From the NCBI RefSeq assembly GCF_026261605.1, contig NZ_CP102486.1, positions 124,001 through 188,000 on the forward strand: DNA of 64,000 nucleotides. Direction: 5' to 3'. The translations under genes and the position numbers were made by a program. The stretch's first letter is position 1. Every line of letters begins with the position of its first letter. The DNA is from Dechloromonas sp. A34 (GTDB lineage Bacteria; Pseudomonadota; Gammaproteobacteria; Burkholderiales; Rhodocyclaceae). The notes under the pieces were generated by a model. That model did no database searches and was not told where the DNA came from. It saw only the letters and a program-made list of their open reading frames with translations. Shown piece after piece: positions 1-11,676 of this stretch.

Positions 1-1539
1 AGCCAGGGCGTTAGGGACTACACCGTGCGTAACGGGGGAAAGTTGGGAGAAGCGGGGGACTTCCGCTTTACCTATCAGCAACGGGATGACGATGGGTTTT
101 CCAATCAGTTTGACTGGATAGATTCGTTCCGCTCAAAACTGGTCGATTTTCGCGCCGATTTGGCTCCAACCGATCATGATGTGCTGCAATTTAGTGCCGG
201 ACATATCGAGGCGATCACCCAGCGTGGCCGGCTGGCGAAGAGCGGCAACGTGCTGACCGGGGGCAATGATCCGGGCTGGCCGATTCATGACTACTCCCAA
301 TCAAACAGTTATCTCCAACTCCTGTGGCGCCGGGCCTTGTCGCCGGATTCGGATTTTCAGATTCGCTACGCCTATGTCGCGGATTGGGCATCTGATCGCT
401 ATGCCGCCAAGGACAGCGGATTTCTCTATAGCGTCGATGAATTTGGGGACCGCGGGGTTCGTCATGAGATCGAGGCGCAGCATAATTTTTCACCATTTGA
501 CCACACGCGTGTCGTATGGGGAGGCGGTTGGCGAAACGATTCCCTGCGGTCCGAAACCATGTTTTTCGGGAATCCGACCGTTAAACGGGATGTCGGACGT
601 CTCTTCGGCAATCTTGAGTGGAAACCATCCCATTGGTTTACTGGAAATCTCGGTGCTTCCACAGAACACGATTCATTGGCCGGAACGCATACCTCGCCGC
701 GGCTCAGCGGCAGCTTTCATCTGACACCGGAAAACACGGTCCGTCTTGGCTATGCACGCGCCTATAGGACGGGCAGCACCGCCGATTATCGAGGCAATAG
801 CTGGGCAGTTCCTTATGCCAGAGCGGATGGTTTGCCGCTGGCACCCGGGGTAGGGGTCGCTAATCAGTTCACTGGTGATCCTGATATGCCGGCGGAGAAG
901 CTTGATTCTTGGGAGCTTGGTTATCTTGGCGACTGGAAACGCTGGAAAATGAGCCTTGATGTCCGTGCTTTCGTGGAAAAAGTGCCGAATCGTCTGATGG
1001 TGATCGATCAGAATCGGAACAGCGATCTAATCGGTGATGCCACCGTGGCTGTGCAGAAGGTTCGCATCCAGGGAATTGAATACCAGTGGAAATGGCAGCC
1101 GTTCGAGGCGACCCGCTTGATGCTGAATCAGGCGTTTATCCGCGTCTACGCCGATTTCCTCGATGACGCCCTGGCGAACACCAACAACACCCTGAGCAAT
1201 CTCAAGGATCGAAGCAATATCGACATGCACGCTGATCGATCCGCTCCCCGACATACGACGGCTGCGATGCTAATGCAGAAGCTGCTACTCGGGCTTGAGT
1301 TTTCGCTGGCCGGTTATTGGGTCGACCGGATGAAATGGACGCGTAATAGCGAGGTGAATGGCTACACGCGGGTTGATGGCCGGCTCGGCTATCCCTTCCG
1401 TTGGGTAGGGGGTGGTGGTGAAGTGGCGTATACGGTTCAATCGCTTAACGGCGCTCACGGCGAGTTCAAGTCCTCAGGACTGGTGAGCGATCGCGTGGTC
1501 GACCGTCGCCAGTGGGTTAGCCTGCGCCTCGACTTCTAG
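1..1539 (+). CDS. TonB-dependent outer-membrane receptor, C-terminal part
   Basis: The frame is open from the first base of the window, so the start, signal peptide and plug domain lie upstream; 512 residues are visible. The sequence shows alternating amphipathic strands rich in aromatics, long polar loops, a PRLSGSFHLTPENTVRLGYA-type barrel segment and a C-terminal strand ending in an aromatic (SLRLDF), the usual signal for outer-membrane barrel insertion. TonB-dependent receptors import siderophores, cobalamin, metals or other scarce ligands using TonB energy. The ligand cannot be read from the barrel. The convergent neighbour is a GGDEF/EAL sensor with a substrate-binding protein, so a joint uptake/sensing role is possible but is only inference. 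The family call is firm; the substrate is unknown. Confidence 0.88.
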   Translation, partial: SQGVRDYTVRNGGKLGEAGDFRFTYQQRDDDGFSNQFDWIDSFRSKLVDFRADLAPTDHDVLQFSAGHIEAITQRGRLAKSGNVLTGGNDPGWPIHDYSQSNSYLQLLWRRALSPDSDFQIRYAYVADWASDRYAAKDSGFLYSVDEFGDRGVRHEIEAQHNFSPFDHTRVVWGGGWRNDSLRSETMFFGNPTVKRDVGRLFGNLEWKPSHWFTGNLGASTEHDSLAGTHTSPRLSGSFHLTPENTVRLGYARAYRTGSTADYRGNSWAVPYARADGLPLAPGVGVANQFTGDPDMPAEKLDSWELGYLGDWKRWKMSLDVRAFVEKVPNRLMVIDQNRNSDLIGDATVAVQKVRIQGIEYQWKWQPFEATRLMLNQAFIRVYADFLDDALANTNNTLSNLKDRSNIDMHADRSAPRHTTAAMLMQKLLLGLEFSLAGYWVDRMKWTRNSEVNGYTRVDGRLGYPFRWVGGGGEVAYTVQSLNGAHGEFKSSGLVSDRVVDRRQWVSLRLDF

Positions 1540-1543
1540 GCGC

Positions 1544-3636
1544 TTAAGAAGTTCGGAAGACCGCCCCCTCCAGCCACACCTCGAAAGGTTCGCTGGGGGC
1601 GAGGGCATTCCCCTGGGCATAACTGATGCCGAGTGATCTCAGTTGCTCGGCGGCGCCGTTCTGCTCAATACCGTCGGCAATCGAATAGATATCCTGGTCG
1701 GCGGTGATTTCCTGAATGGCGCGCAACAGCGCGGTAGATGCCCGGTTGCCACCGAGGTCGCGGGTCAGGCTACGACTGAGCTTGACGCAGCTCGGCGCAA
1801 TGCTGCGTAGATGGCTGAACGATGATAAACCGCCGCCGAAATCATTGAGGCCGATGTGGCAGCCCAGGGCGCGGGCCTGCCGAGAAAACTCGATGGCCTG
1901 GCTGGTCTGGTGAGTCGAGACGTCTTCAGAAAAAATCAGGTACAGGCCGTTCCCAGAAATATTGTGACTGGACAGCTTGTGGGCGATGGCGTCGATGACT
2001 TCCCGGCAGCCGAGCGAAGCTCCGGAAAGCGGCACCAGGCAATGCAGTTTTTTGGTCCGGCGCTGGGCGCTGGCCAGGGCATTGACCGCTGTTTCGATAA
2101 AGTATTGGTCGATGCTCGGGGCCAGGTCGTAGCGCTCTGCTGCATCCATCAGCGCCGATAGCGCGACTGGCGTTTGTCCCGGCTCGTTGAGGCGGGCGGT
2201 CAGCTCGACGAAATGTCCGTCGAGCCTGTCCTTCTGCAAGGCGATTAACGGCATGGCCTCGATCTGCAGGCGGTTTTCGGCTAGGGCGGAGGCGATCCGG
2301 GTTGCCCAGCCGTTGGTTTCCTGGCGCCGTTCCTGGGTGTTGAGGGCCTCCTGTTCGCAGACCTGGTTGCGTCCGCTCTCTTTGGCACGATAGCAGGCGG
2401 TGTCGCCGGCGGCGAGAATCTCGGTAATGTTGCGGACGCGCCGGTTGATTGGGGTCAGGCCGATGCTGGCCCCGATTGCGAAGACTTTGTCCTGCCAGAT
2501 GAAACGGTAAGCCGCCGCGAGGCCGCAAATGTCTTCGGCGACCTGGCGGGCCCGGGCGCCGCTGCAATTGGCCAGAATGACCCCGAACTCGTCGCCGCCG
2601 AGACGGGCCAGCGTGTCGTCCTCACGCAGCCGCCCCTGGAAGAGCAGCGATATCTGGCGCAGCAATTCGTCGCCGGCCAGGTGGCCGCAGGTGTCATTGA
2701 CCGGCTTGAAACGGTCGAGATCGATAAACAGCACGCTGCATTCGTCGCCGCCGGCCTGTACGCTGGTCAGCATTTTTTCCAGCCGGTGTTCGAACTCGCG
2801 GCGGTTGAGCAGACCGGTCAGTGCATCGTGGCGGGCCTGGAAGGCGAGCTGGGCCGTGGCTTCCTCGATCCGCGCCTGCATCGAGTAATGGGCTTCCTCG
2901 ATGTGCTGGGCCATTTCGTTGAAGCCTTGTTCGAGGACGCCGATTTCGCCGCTCGACAGCGCGGGAACCCGGCTGTCGAGCCGGCCGGATGACATTTCGC
3001 GAACGGCATGGACCAGGCGCATCACCGGTTTGGCCATGTTGTCAGCCATCGCGATGGCCAGGATGGCGAGCAGGAAGAGCCCAAGAAGAACGATGAGCAG
3101 TCCGCGGACGAGCAGTTCGCGCTGCCGGCTGGCCAGTTCGCTCTTGTCAAATTCGACGAAGACGTGCCCGATGACTTCGGGGGCCTGAGCTTGCTTGAGT
3201 GGCGTGGCCGGTTCAAACAGCGAGTCGGTTTCGTTGAGCGAGCGCCGTACCGGGGCAGCGAAAGCCATCCAGCGCTCGGTTTCGGCGACCATGGTCGGTT
3301 TATCCAAACTCAGGCGCAGGGTCTCGCTGGCCAGCGAAACCCTGCCGCTGACGGCAATCGCCCGGCCCTTCTGATTGACGACCAGGGCGGCCTTGACCCC
3401 GGATTCCTGGACCGTGGCCTGGGCCAGTGCGTGCAGCGTCTCGATCTGGCCGGCGATGATGCCGTACTCGCTGATCGGCGCCAGGTAGCGAACGGTAGCC
3501 ATGCCTTTGGCGCGCAGTTCGCCTTCCAGCGTGCGGATGCCGCTGACGGTGAAATAGACGACAAGGGCGATGGCGATCAGCGTGCTGGGCAGCAGGGCAG
3601 CAGCAACAGATGATGGCGGAGATTGAGCCGGTTCAT
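1544..3636 (-). CDS. Membrane sensor with HAMP, GGDEF and degenerate EAL domains (frameshift near N terminus)
   Basis: After restoring one base in the GGG run at 3595-3597 the gene starts at the ATG at 3636 and encodes about 697 residues; as read, the correct frame is open only from about residue 20. Order: transmembrane helix, periplasmic sensor region of about 150 residues, second transmembrane helix, HAMP (starting KPVMRLVHAVREM), GGDEF with an intact GGDEF motif and an upstream inhibitory-site RxxD (REDD), then EAL. The GGDEF half should make cyclic di-GMP. In the EAL half the signature is altered (VELTARL for EALLR, LNDFGGG for LDDFGTG, VKLS for KID), so phosphodiesterase activity is doubtful. 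The start overlaps the stop of the upstream substrate-binding gene (ATGA), which suggests one operon and ligand-controlled signalling. Confidence 0.87.
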
Positions 3637-4537
3637 CGTGCCTCCCGATCGGCGAGCATGGCCCGCCGGATAGTGGTTTCATCGGGCACGGTCAGCCCGA
3701 GTGCCTGGACCACGTTCTGATTGATGGCGACGGCGAACAGGCTGGGTGCCATCGGCCCGGGCAGATTCGTCCCGGAACCGACGATCAGATCAGCTGTCTG
3801 GCGCGCGATCTGGGCCGGTGTTGTGAATAGCGCGGCCAGCGCCCGGCATTGACGAAGGCGGCCGAAAAGGCGACCACCGGGCGCTGGTGCCGGTAGGAGG
3901 TGATCAGTAGCGCCTTGATGTTCTCGCGCCGGTAAATTGTGCTGTCCGGAATGGCCAGCAGGACGCCGACTCGTGGCAGCAGCGCATTGGCGGCGGGTAA
4001 CAGCGTTTTTTCGGCATCGCTGTCTTCACTGTCGAGTGTCAGGCCGGCATTGGCGAAGGTTTGTCGATAGTGACCGATCTGGGGCCGAGTTTCGTTGCTG
4101 ACCAGCATACCGATTCGTTTCTGGCTCGGTAACAACTGCCGCAAGAAAACCGCTTGACGCGCCGGCGGCTGATCGAGATAAATGGCGGTAACGCGAGCGC
4201 GGACCCGGCCGGCGTCGGACAGTATGCGGTCGTAGCTCTGGCGGGGGAGCAGGGTGGCGAGAACCGGAGTTGTGCCGCCGCGCGCCAGGGCCAGCCGGAA
4301 CGCTTCGCTGCCGGCGGTCACCAATAGATCCGGCCGCGTGGCCGGTGACTCGGTGCCATCGGACTTGCCGGTCGCAGTGACTTTCCAATTGGTTCCGGCC
4401 AGCGCTTCGTCCAGCGCCTTGGAAAATTCCGCGTAGGGGCCGCTGTTGTCGCTGAGTGTCAACGCGATGTTTCCCGCCCAGGCGAGCGGGGAGACAAAGG
4501 TTAGCAAAATGAAGGCATGCAGGGCAAAGCGAAGCAT
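3633..4537 (-). pseudogene. ABC-type substrate-binding protein (sub_bind family), one-base frameshift
   Basis: The N-terminal 230 residues read cleanly: a signal peptide ending around SPLAWA, then an alpha/beta periplasmic-binding fold of the ABC_sub_bind type. The frame breaks at the CCC run 3842-3844 and the uncorrected reading stops at 3785. Adding one base continues the protein (ALAALFTTPAQIARQ and onward) to a TGA at 3633-3635, for about 301 residues, the normal family length. The corrected stop overlaps the ATG of the GGDEF/EAL gene by four bases. No permease or ATPase gene is nearby, so the protein probably hands a ligand signal to the membrane sensor rather than serving a transporter. 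That role is inference. The break is more likely a sequence error than decay. Confidence 0.75.
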
Positions 4538-4587
4538 TCCCGGATATTGCCTCAGCAGCTATGCCTGTGCAATGAGTGTTTTTGCCC

Positions 4588-5172
4588 TCAGGGACGCCTT
4601 ACAAATTCCCCGATCTGCCTGGCGAGTTCGGCCACTGGCGTGGCAAAGGCGAATTTTTTTATGAATTGGCCATCGGGGCCAAGCAGGATCATGCCCGCCG
4701 AGTGGTCGACGGCATAGTGCTCCGGCTGGCTGCCCGGTTCGCGAACCTTGGCGTAGCGAATCTTGAAGTTATCCGCGGCCCGTCGGACCAGGGCCGGTGA
4801 GCCGGTCAGGCCGATGATCCGGGAGTCGAAGAATTCGGTGTAGGTTTTCAGTATCGACCCGTTGTCGCGCTCCGGGTCCACCGTGATGAAGAGCGCCTGG
4901 AGCCGTTCGGCGTCTGCACCGAGTTCCTTGAGAACGGTCGCCATTTCGACCAACGTGGTCGGACAGATGTCCGGGCAGTAGGTGTAGCCGAAAGCGATCA
5001 GCTGGAAACGGCCACGAAAGTCATCGCTGCTCACCGCGCGCCCGTTCGGATCCTGCAACAGGTAACGCGGGATGATGCCGACGCTTTCCTCGGGCGCCAT
5101 TGGCGGCGCCGAGTGGGCGGTAAGTGGGCCGCCCAGGAAGAGCATCAAGCCAAGGACCAGCCAGCGGCTCAT
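4588..5172 (-). CDS. SCO1/SenC family copper chaperone
   Basis: The protein has 194 residues: an N-terminal hydrophobic segment (signal or anchor), then a thioredoxin-like fold carrying the copper-binding CPDICP motif at about residues 67-72 and the downstream DHS histidine at about residue 158, which together form the Cys-Cys-His copper site. SCO proteins deliver copper to the CuA centre of cytochrome c oxidase or act as periplasmic thiol-disulfide reductants. The start overlaps the stop of the 111-residue secreted protein upstream by four bases (ATGA), so the two are co-transcribed. No cytochrome oxidase genes are in the window. Confidence 0.9.
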   Translation of the reverse strand: MSRWLVLGLMLFLGGPLTAHSAPPMAPEESVGIIPRYLLQDPNGRAVSSDDFRGRFQLIAFGYTYCPDICPTTLVEMATVLKELGADAERLQALFITVDPERDNGSILKTYTEFFDSRIIGLTGSPALVRRAADNFKIRYAKVREPGSQPEHYAVDHSAGMILLGPDGQFIKKFAFATPVAELARQIGEFVRRP

Positions 5173-5504
5173 TGCCCAGGCTTGAATGCCGCCTGCAAGC
5201 GGCTTTCGGCTTCGCTCAGGCGCTTGGTCAGGGTCGGCGCATCGGGACAGGGAAGACCTTTGCCCTGCTCGAGGTAGGCGGCATTGGTGGCATTCTCGAA
5301 GGCCTCACCGTAAGCGCGGGTCTTGGGTGCGGTGGTCTGCACGGCGTTGCGGGCCCGGCTGACGATGGCAGGTTGCTGGCAGGCGAGGGCCAGGCCGTTG
5401 ATCTTGCCGACTTCCTCGACGGCTGCCGTGCCTTGATCGGCGGCGATGCCGGTGAAGCTCAGGCTGGCCAGTGCCAGGGCGACGATGGGGGCTGCAAGTT
5501 TCAT
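5169..5504 (-). CDS. Small secreted protein of unknown function
   Basis: The product is 111 residues with a clear signal peptide (cleavage after about GIAA). The mature part is helical, with two cysteines (ALACQQ and LPCPDA) about 50 residues apart that could form a disulfide in the periplasm. A good ribosome-binding site (GGAGG) precedes the ATG. It is the first gene of a two-gene unit with the SCO-type copper chaperone, overlapping it by four bases, so a role linked to periplasmic copper or thiol handling is possible. I do not recognise the family. Confidence 0.7.
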   Translation of the reverse strand: MKLAAPIVALALASLSFTGIAADQGTAAVEEVGKINGLALACQQPAIVSRARNAVQTTAPKTRAYGEAFENATNAAYLEQGKGLPCPDAPTLTKRLSEAESRLQAAFKPGQ

Positions 5505-5530
5505 GATCGGTTTCCTCCGGGTTGGGGTCG

Positions 5531-5536
5531 ATTATA
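5531..5536 (-). promoter_or_regulatory. Candidate -10 box (TATAAT) for the small secreted protein/SCO unit
   Basis: The minus strand reads TATAAT here, 27 bases upstream of the ATG at 5504, with a GGAGG ribosome-binding site between. A perfect palindrome (GGCAGGCGCCTGCC, 5537-5550) lies just upstream in the spacer and could be an operator or the end of the neighbouring operon. No good -35 match is visible at 17 bases, so activator dependence is possible. Confidence 0.4.
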
Positions 5537-5560
5537 GGCAGGCGCCTGCCGGAGACCTTT

Positions 5561-6355
5561 TCACAGATCAAAGATTTCCAGCAATTGCGGCAGGCCTTCG
5601 CTGATCGCGACCGGTCCCGGGGTCAGGATGATCGCCGACTTGATTTCGTGCAGCCGGCCGCTGCGCACGGCGCTGACCTCGGTCCAGCCCGGCCGGGCGG
5701 CGATGTGCTCGGGGCGGAAATGCTTGCCGCACCACGAACCGATGATGATTTCGGGGTCGCGGCGGACGACTTCCAGCGGGTCGGCCAGGATGCGGTCGCG
5801 GGCCAGCGGTTTGACGGCGAGGTCGGCAAAGACATGCTCGCCGCCGGCGATCTCGATCAGTTCGGAAACCCAGCGCACGGCAGTGATGTTGGGCTCGTCC
5901 CATTCCTCGAAATAGACGCGCGGCCGGTGGCCGGTTTTGGCGAAACGTTGGGCGGCGACGGCGCGGGCCTGTTCGACCTGCGTTTCGAGCCCGGCGACCA
6001 GCGTGGCCGCCTTCGTCTCGGCGCCGACCAGCCGGCCGAGGGTCTCGACCATGCCGAGGATGTCCTCGATGCTACGCGTGTTGAAGGCATAAACCGGCAC
6101 GCCGGCCTTGATCAGGTCGCGGGCAATGTCGGCCTGGAGGTCGGAGAAGGTCAGCACCAGATCGGGCTGGACGGCGAGGATCTTGTCGATGTCGCCGCTG
6201 GTAAAGGCATAGACCTTGGGTTTTTCCTTGCGCGCCTCGGGCGGGCGCACCGTGTAGCCGGAAATGCCGACGATACGGTCGGCTTCGCCCAGGGCGTAGA
6301 GGACTTCGACGGTTTCGGTGGTCAGGCAGACGATGCGTTGCGGCAGGCGGCTCAT
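5561..6355 (-). CDS. BtuF-like cobalamin/metal-chelate-binding protein without signal peptide
   Basis: This is a two-lobed periplasmic-binding-fold protein of the BtuF/FhuD type: the first lobe contains RIVCLTTETVEVLYALGEAD and VQPDLVLTFS, and the second RPRVYFEEWDEP and the helix ending the family. I chose the ATG at 6355, eight bases after the upstream btuF stop; a start at 6391 would overlap that gene. From 6355 the protein has 264 residues and begins MSRLPQRIVCLT, directly at the first beta strand, with no signal peptide or lipobox. It is the last gene of the riboswitch-led bluB operon, so a cobalamin link is likely. A cytosolic B12-binding or trafficking role is inference. Confidence 0.78.
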   Translation of the reverse strand: MSRLPQRIVCLTTETVEVLYALGEADRIVGISGYTVRPPEARKEKPKVYAFTSGDIDKILAVQPDLVLTFSDLQADIARDLIKAGVPVYAFNTRSIEDILGMVETLGRLVGAETKAATLVAGLETQVEQARAVAAQRFAKTGHRPRVYFEEWDEPNITAVRWVSELIEIAGGEHVFADLAVKPLARDRILADPLEVVRRDPEIIIGSWCGKHFRPEHIAARPGWTEVSAVRSGRLHEIKSAIILTPGPVAISEGLPQLLEIFDL

Positions 6356-6362
6356 GTAGTTC

Positions 6363-7249
6363 TCACTTGGGACGATGGCTGCGTGCGACATCGAGATGGG
6401 TGCAGAGTTTCTCGGCGCCGTCGAGAATGCGCGGCGTGTGGCGCTGCATGATGTCGGGATTGATGTGGAACAGGTTGTCGCGCTTGACGGCGGTCAGCCG
6501 GGTCCATTTGTCCCAGTCGTGCAGCCACTCCGGCTTGGCGTCGCCCATGCCGGTGGCGACGACGACCTCGGGGTCGGCCTCGAGCACGGATTCGACACTG
6601 ACCGTCGGCGCCATCTGCTTGAGGTGGCCGAAGACGTTGGTGCCGCCACAGAGCGTGATCGCATCGCTGATGATCTGCGGGCCGCCGACTGTCATCAGCG
6701 GCGATTTCCATATCTGGTAGAAGACGCGGACTTTCGGCTTGTTGGCGTTGGCGGCGCGCAGCCCGGCCAGCCGTTTGCGGAAACTGGCGGCGGCGGCGTT
6801 GGCGGCGGCTTCGGTGCCGGCCAGCTGGCCCATGCGCTCGAGCTGGTCGGCGACGTTTTCCATCTTGTTGGGTTGCGAGACATAGACGGTCAGGCCGAGC
6901 GCCCGCAGTTTCTCGACCTGCGTCATGTTGTTGCCGCTTTCCCAGGCCAGGACCAGGTCGGGCTTGAGGGCGGCGACGGCTTCGAGGTCGATCCGTGAAT
7001 AGCCGCCGACGCGCTGTACCTTTTTGGCTTCCGGCGGGTAGTCGCTGTAATCGACGGTGCCGACCAGCCTGTCGCCGGCGCCGGCGGCGTAGAGACTTTC
7101 GGCGGCATGCGGGGCAAGGGTAATGATGCGCCTGGCCGGGCCCTTGAGGCGGATTTCATAGCCGGTATCGTCCTTGACGACGAGATCGGCCCGGGCGGGG
7201 GGAGCAGGGCGAAGATAGCGGCCAGCGCCCAGAGATGGCGGTTTTTCAT
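6363..7249 (-). pseudogene. btuF: Periplasmic cobalamin-binding protein BtuF-like, one-base frameshift in signal peptide
   Basis: The ATG at 7249 overlaps the stop of the upstream gene (ATGA) and opens a hydrophobic signal peptide ([16 protein letters not shown]). The frame is lost at the six-base run 7197-7202; adding one base gives a textbook signal-peptidase site (PPARA then DLVVKDD) and a 295-residue BtuF/FhuD-type protein with the expected motifs (RIITLAPHAAESLYAAGAG, LKPDLVLAWES, PKVRVFYQIWKSPLMTVGG). The frame is otherwise intact to the stop at 6363. It should bind cobalamin or a precursor in the periplasm for import, but no BtuC or BtuD gene is in the window. Regulation is through the upstream riboswitch. 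Confidence 0.8.
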
Positions 7250-8230
7250 GCGGGTTTCCAGTTGGCCAGGGCGCTGCCCAGGCGCTGCCATTCCGCCTCG
7301 TTGCCCGGCAGGCCGAAGCGAAGCAGCGGCTGCTGTTCGAAATGGCGGGTCAGGATGCCCTGACGGGCCAGGCTTTCATGCAGTTCGGGCGTATGCGGCG
7401 AGGTCAGCGTGGCGAACAGAGAGGTCGATTTGATTTCGCCGAGCGGGGCGAGCAATTGGTGCAGGCGCTCGCTGGCGGCCAGCAACCGGCTGCGCGCGGC
7501 GCTCTGCCAGACCGTGTCCTGCAAGGCGAGGCGGGCGGCTTCGCGGGCCGGGCCGCTGATCGTCCACGGCCCCATCGCTTCCTGCATCCGTTCGCGGATG
7601 TCGGCGGCCGCGAAAACGAAGCCGACGCGGGCGCCGGCCAGCCCGAAGAACTTGCCGATCGAGCGCAGCACGATCAGGTTCGGGGCATCGGTGGTGCCGG
7701 CCAGCGGCGTCAGGCTGTATTCCGGGGTCGGGTCCATGAAGGCTTCGTCGACGATCAGCCAGCCGCCGCGCTTCTTGAGCTGGTGGGCGGCATCGAGGGC
7801 GATGTCGTGCGGGTGGCGGTCGGCGGTCGGGTTGTTCGGGTTGCAGAGCAGCACGTAGGGTGTCGCCGCGGCCAGGGCGCGGGGCAGCATGGCGTTCTGC
7901 AGGAAACGCAGACGGTGGCCGGCGCGTTGCCAGGCTTGCGGATGCTCGCTGTAGATCGGCGAAATGCAGGCGACGACGGCGGTTTGCATCAGGGTCGGCA
8001 GCAACTGGATGGCCGCCTGCGAACCGGCGACCGGCAACAGGTTGGCGTTGCCGTAATAGGCGGCGGCGGCCGCTTCCAGCCCGTCGCCGTTTTCCGGCAG
8101 GCGGTGCCAGCAGGCGGCGGGGATAGTCGGCACCGGCCAGGGGTCGGGATTGATGCCGGTCGACAGATCCAGCCAGTTGGCCAGCGGAATGTTGTATTGC
8201 GTCGCCGCTTCGCGCAGGCGGCCACCGTGT

Positions 8231-8238
<8 letters not shown>
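7246..8238 (-). CDS. cobD: Threonine-phosphate decarboxylase, cobalamin aminopropanol arm
   Basis: This is a 330-residue fold-type-I PLP enzyme. It starts [12 protein letters not shown] and has the DLSTGINP motif typical of the CobD/CobC family, an asparagine stretch LLCNPNNPT, the aspartate in IVDEAFMD and the PLP lysine in [16 protein letters not shown]. It decarboxylates L-threonine-phosphate to (R)-1-amino-2-propanol phosphate, the linker that CbiB attaches to cobyric acid. It is called CobD in Salmonella and CobC in Pseudomonas. The start overlaps the cbiB stop by eight bases and the stop overlaps the btuF start by four, so it lies in the middle of the bluB operon. Confidence 0.9.
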
Positions 8239-10112
<1,874 letters not shown>

Positions 10113-10154
10113 CTGGAGACACCTGCCCAAAGCAAAATTGAGCGGGGCCGATGG

Positions 10155-10163
10155 TGCCATAAT
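10155..10163 (+). promoter_or_regulatory. Candidate extended -10 box for cobQ
   Basis: TGCCATAAT fits an extended -10 element (TGn followed by a CATAAT hexamer), about 29 bases before the cobQ ATG. Any -35 is weak and badly spaced (TTGAGC at 10138-10143, 14-base spacer). It sits outside the minus-strand riboswitch, so cobQ transcription need not be controlled by that aptamer. Confidence 0.35.
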
Positions 10164-10191
10164 TACGGACTTTTTTCACACCTCCCGCCAT

Positions 10192-11676
10192 ATGTCCTGT
10201 TCTACCCTGATGGTCCAAGGCACTACCTCCGATGCCGGAAAAACGACCCTGGTCGCCGCGCTATGCCGCATTCTGAAGCGGCGCGGTGTGCGCGTCGCGC
10301 CGTTCAAGCCGCAGAACATGGCGCTCAATTCGGCGGTGACCAGCGATGGCGGCGAAATCGGCCGGGCGCAGGCGCTGCAGGCGCTGGCCTGCGGCCTCGA
10401 GCCGCATACCGATTTCAACCCGGTGCTGTTGAAGCCGACGACGGACAAGAAGGCGCAGGTCATCATCCACGGCAAGGTGGCGACCGATCTCGACGCCAAG
10501 GCCTACCACGCCTACAAGCCACGGGCGATGGGGGCCGTGCTTGAGTCCTGGGGGCGGCTGACCGCTGCCTACGATTGCGTGCTGGTCGAAGGTGCCGGCT
10601 CGCCGGCCGAAATCAACCTGCGCGACCGCGACATCGCCAATATGGGCTTTGCCGAAGCTGTGGACTGCCCGGTGATCCTCGTTGCCGACATCGACCGCGG
10701 CGGCGTCTTCGCCCATCTGGTCGGCACCCTGGACCTGCTCTCCCCCTCGGAGCAGAACCGGGTCAAGGGCTTCGTGATCAACCGTTTTCGCGGCGACATC
10801 GGCCTGCTCGAACCCGGCCTGACATGGCTCGAAGAACGGACCGGCAAGCCGGTGCTCGGCGTGCTGCCCTACCTGCATGGCCTGATGCTCGATGCCGAGG
10901 ATGCCATCGCCACCGCCGCGCTGGCCAAGGGCGAGGCTAGGCTGAAGGTGGTGGCGCCGGCCTATCCGCGCGTTTCCAACCACAACGACCTCGACCCGCT
11001 GCGCCTGCATCCGGAAGTCGATTTCCGCTGGATCGGTCCGGGTGAGGCGCCGCCGGCGGCTGACCTGATCGTGCTGCCGGGGTCGAAGGCGGTCCGTGCC
11101 GACCTCGACTGGCTGCGCGAGAAGGGCTGGGCCGACGCCATCCGGAAGCATCTGCGCTACGGCGGCAAGGTGGTCGGCCTGTGCGGCGGCTACCAGATGC
11201 TGGGTGCGATGATCCACGACCCACAGGGACTGGAAGGCCAGCCCGGCAGCACGCCGGGCCTGGGGGTGCTCGATGTCGAAACGACGCTCGAAGCCGAAAA
11301 GCAGCTACGGAATGTGAGCGGTCACTTGGCGCTGCCGGGCCGGCCGGCGATGACCGGTTACGAAATCCATCTCGGCGTGACGCGTGGCGCGGGCCTGGCG
11401 CAGAGCGCCGTGCAGTTCGCGGATGGCCATCGCGATGGCGCCATTTCGGCCGACGGTCAGGTCTTTGCAACCTACTGCCACGGCGTTTTTGACCATCCGG
11501 CGGCGTTGACTGCATTGCTCGCCTGGGCCGGCATGACGGAGAGCGCGCCGGTCGATTTCGCCGCCCGCCGCGAAGCCGATCTCGAGCGCCTGGCTGATTC
11601 GGTCGAGGCGGCGCTCGACTGGGACAAGCTGGCCGGCTATCTGCCCAGGGGTCAGGCCGAAGAACGCAAGGTATAA
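10192..11676 (+). CDS. cobQ: Cobyric acid synthase CobQ
   Basis: The protein has 494 residues from the ATG at 10192 ([19 protein letters not shown]); upstream in-frame starts fall inside the antisense riboswitch and were rejected. It has an N-terminal dethiobiotin-synthetase-like ATPase domain with the P-loop [10 protein letters not shown], the KPQNMALNS motif, and a C-terminal class-I glutamine amidotransferase domain with the nucleophile cysteine in [11 protein letters not shown] and the catalytic histidine in YCHGVF. CobQ amidates side chains b, d, e and g of adenosylcobyrinic acid diamide. It is transcribed divergently from the bluB operon and is the only corrin side-chain enzyme in the window. 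Confidence 0.95.
   Translation: MSCSTLMVQGTTSDAGKTTLVAALCRILKRRGVRVAPFKPQNMALNSAVTSDGGEIGRAQALQALACGLEPHTDFNPVLLKPTTDKKAQVIIHGKVATDLDAKAYHAYKPRAMGAVLESWGRLTAAYDCVLVEGAGSPAEINLRDRDIANMGFAEAVDCPVILVADIDRGGVFAHLVGTLDLLSPSEQNRVKGFVINRFRGDIGLLEPGLTWLEERTGKPVLGVLPYLHGLMLDAEDAIATAALAKGEARLKVVAPAYPRVSNHNDLDPLRLHPEVDFRWIGPGEAPPAADLIVLPGSKAVRADLDWLREKGWADAIRKHLRYGGKVVGLCGGYQMLGAMIHDPQGLEGQPGSTPGLGVLDVETTLEAEKQLRNVSGHLALPGRPAMTGYEIHLGVTRGAGLAQSAVQFADGHRDGAISADGQVFATYCHGVFDHPAALTALLAWAGMTESAPVDFAARREADLERLADSVEAALDWDKLAGYLPRGQAEERKV

Noticed and set aside
5537..5550. Perfect palindrome GGCAGGCGCCTGCC considered as the terminator of the btuF operon
   Set aside because: It has no loop and no T tract on the operon's strand, so it is not a standard terminator; an operator role is only possible.
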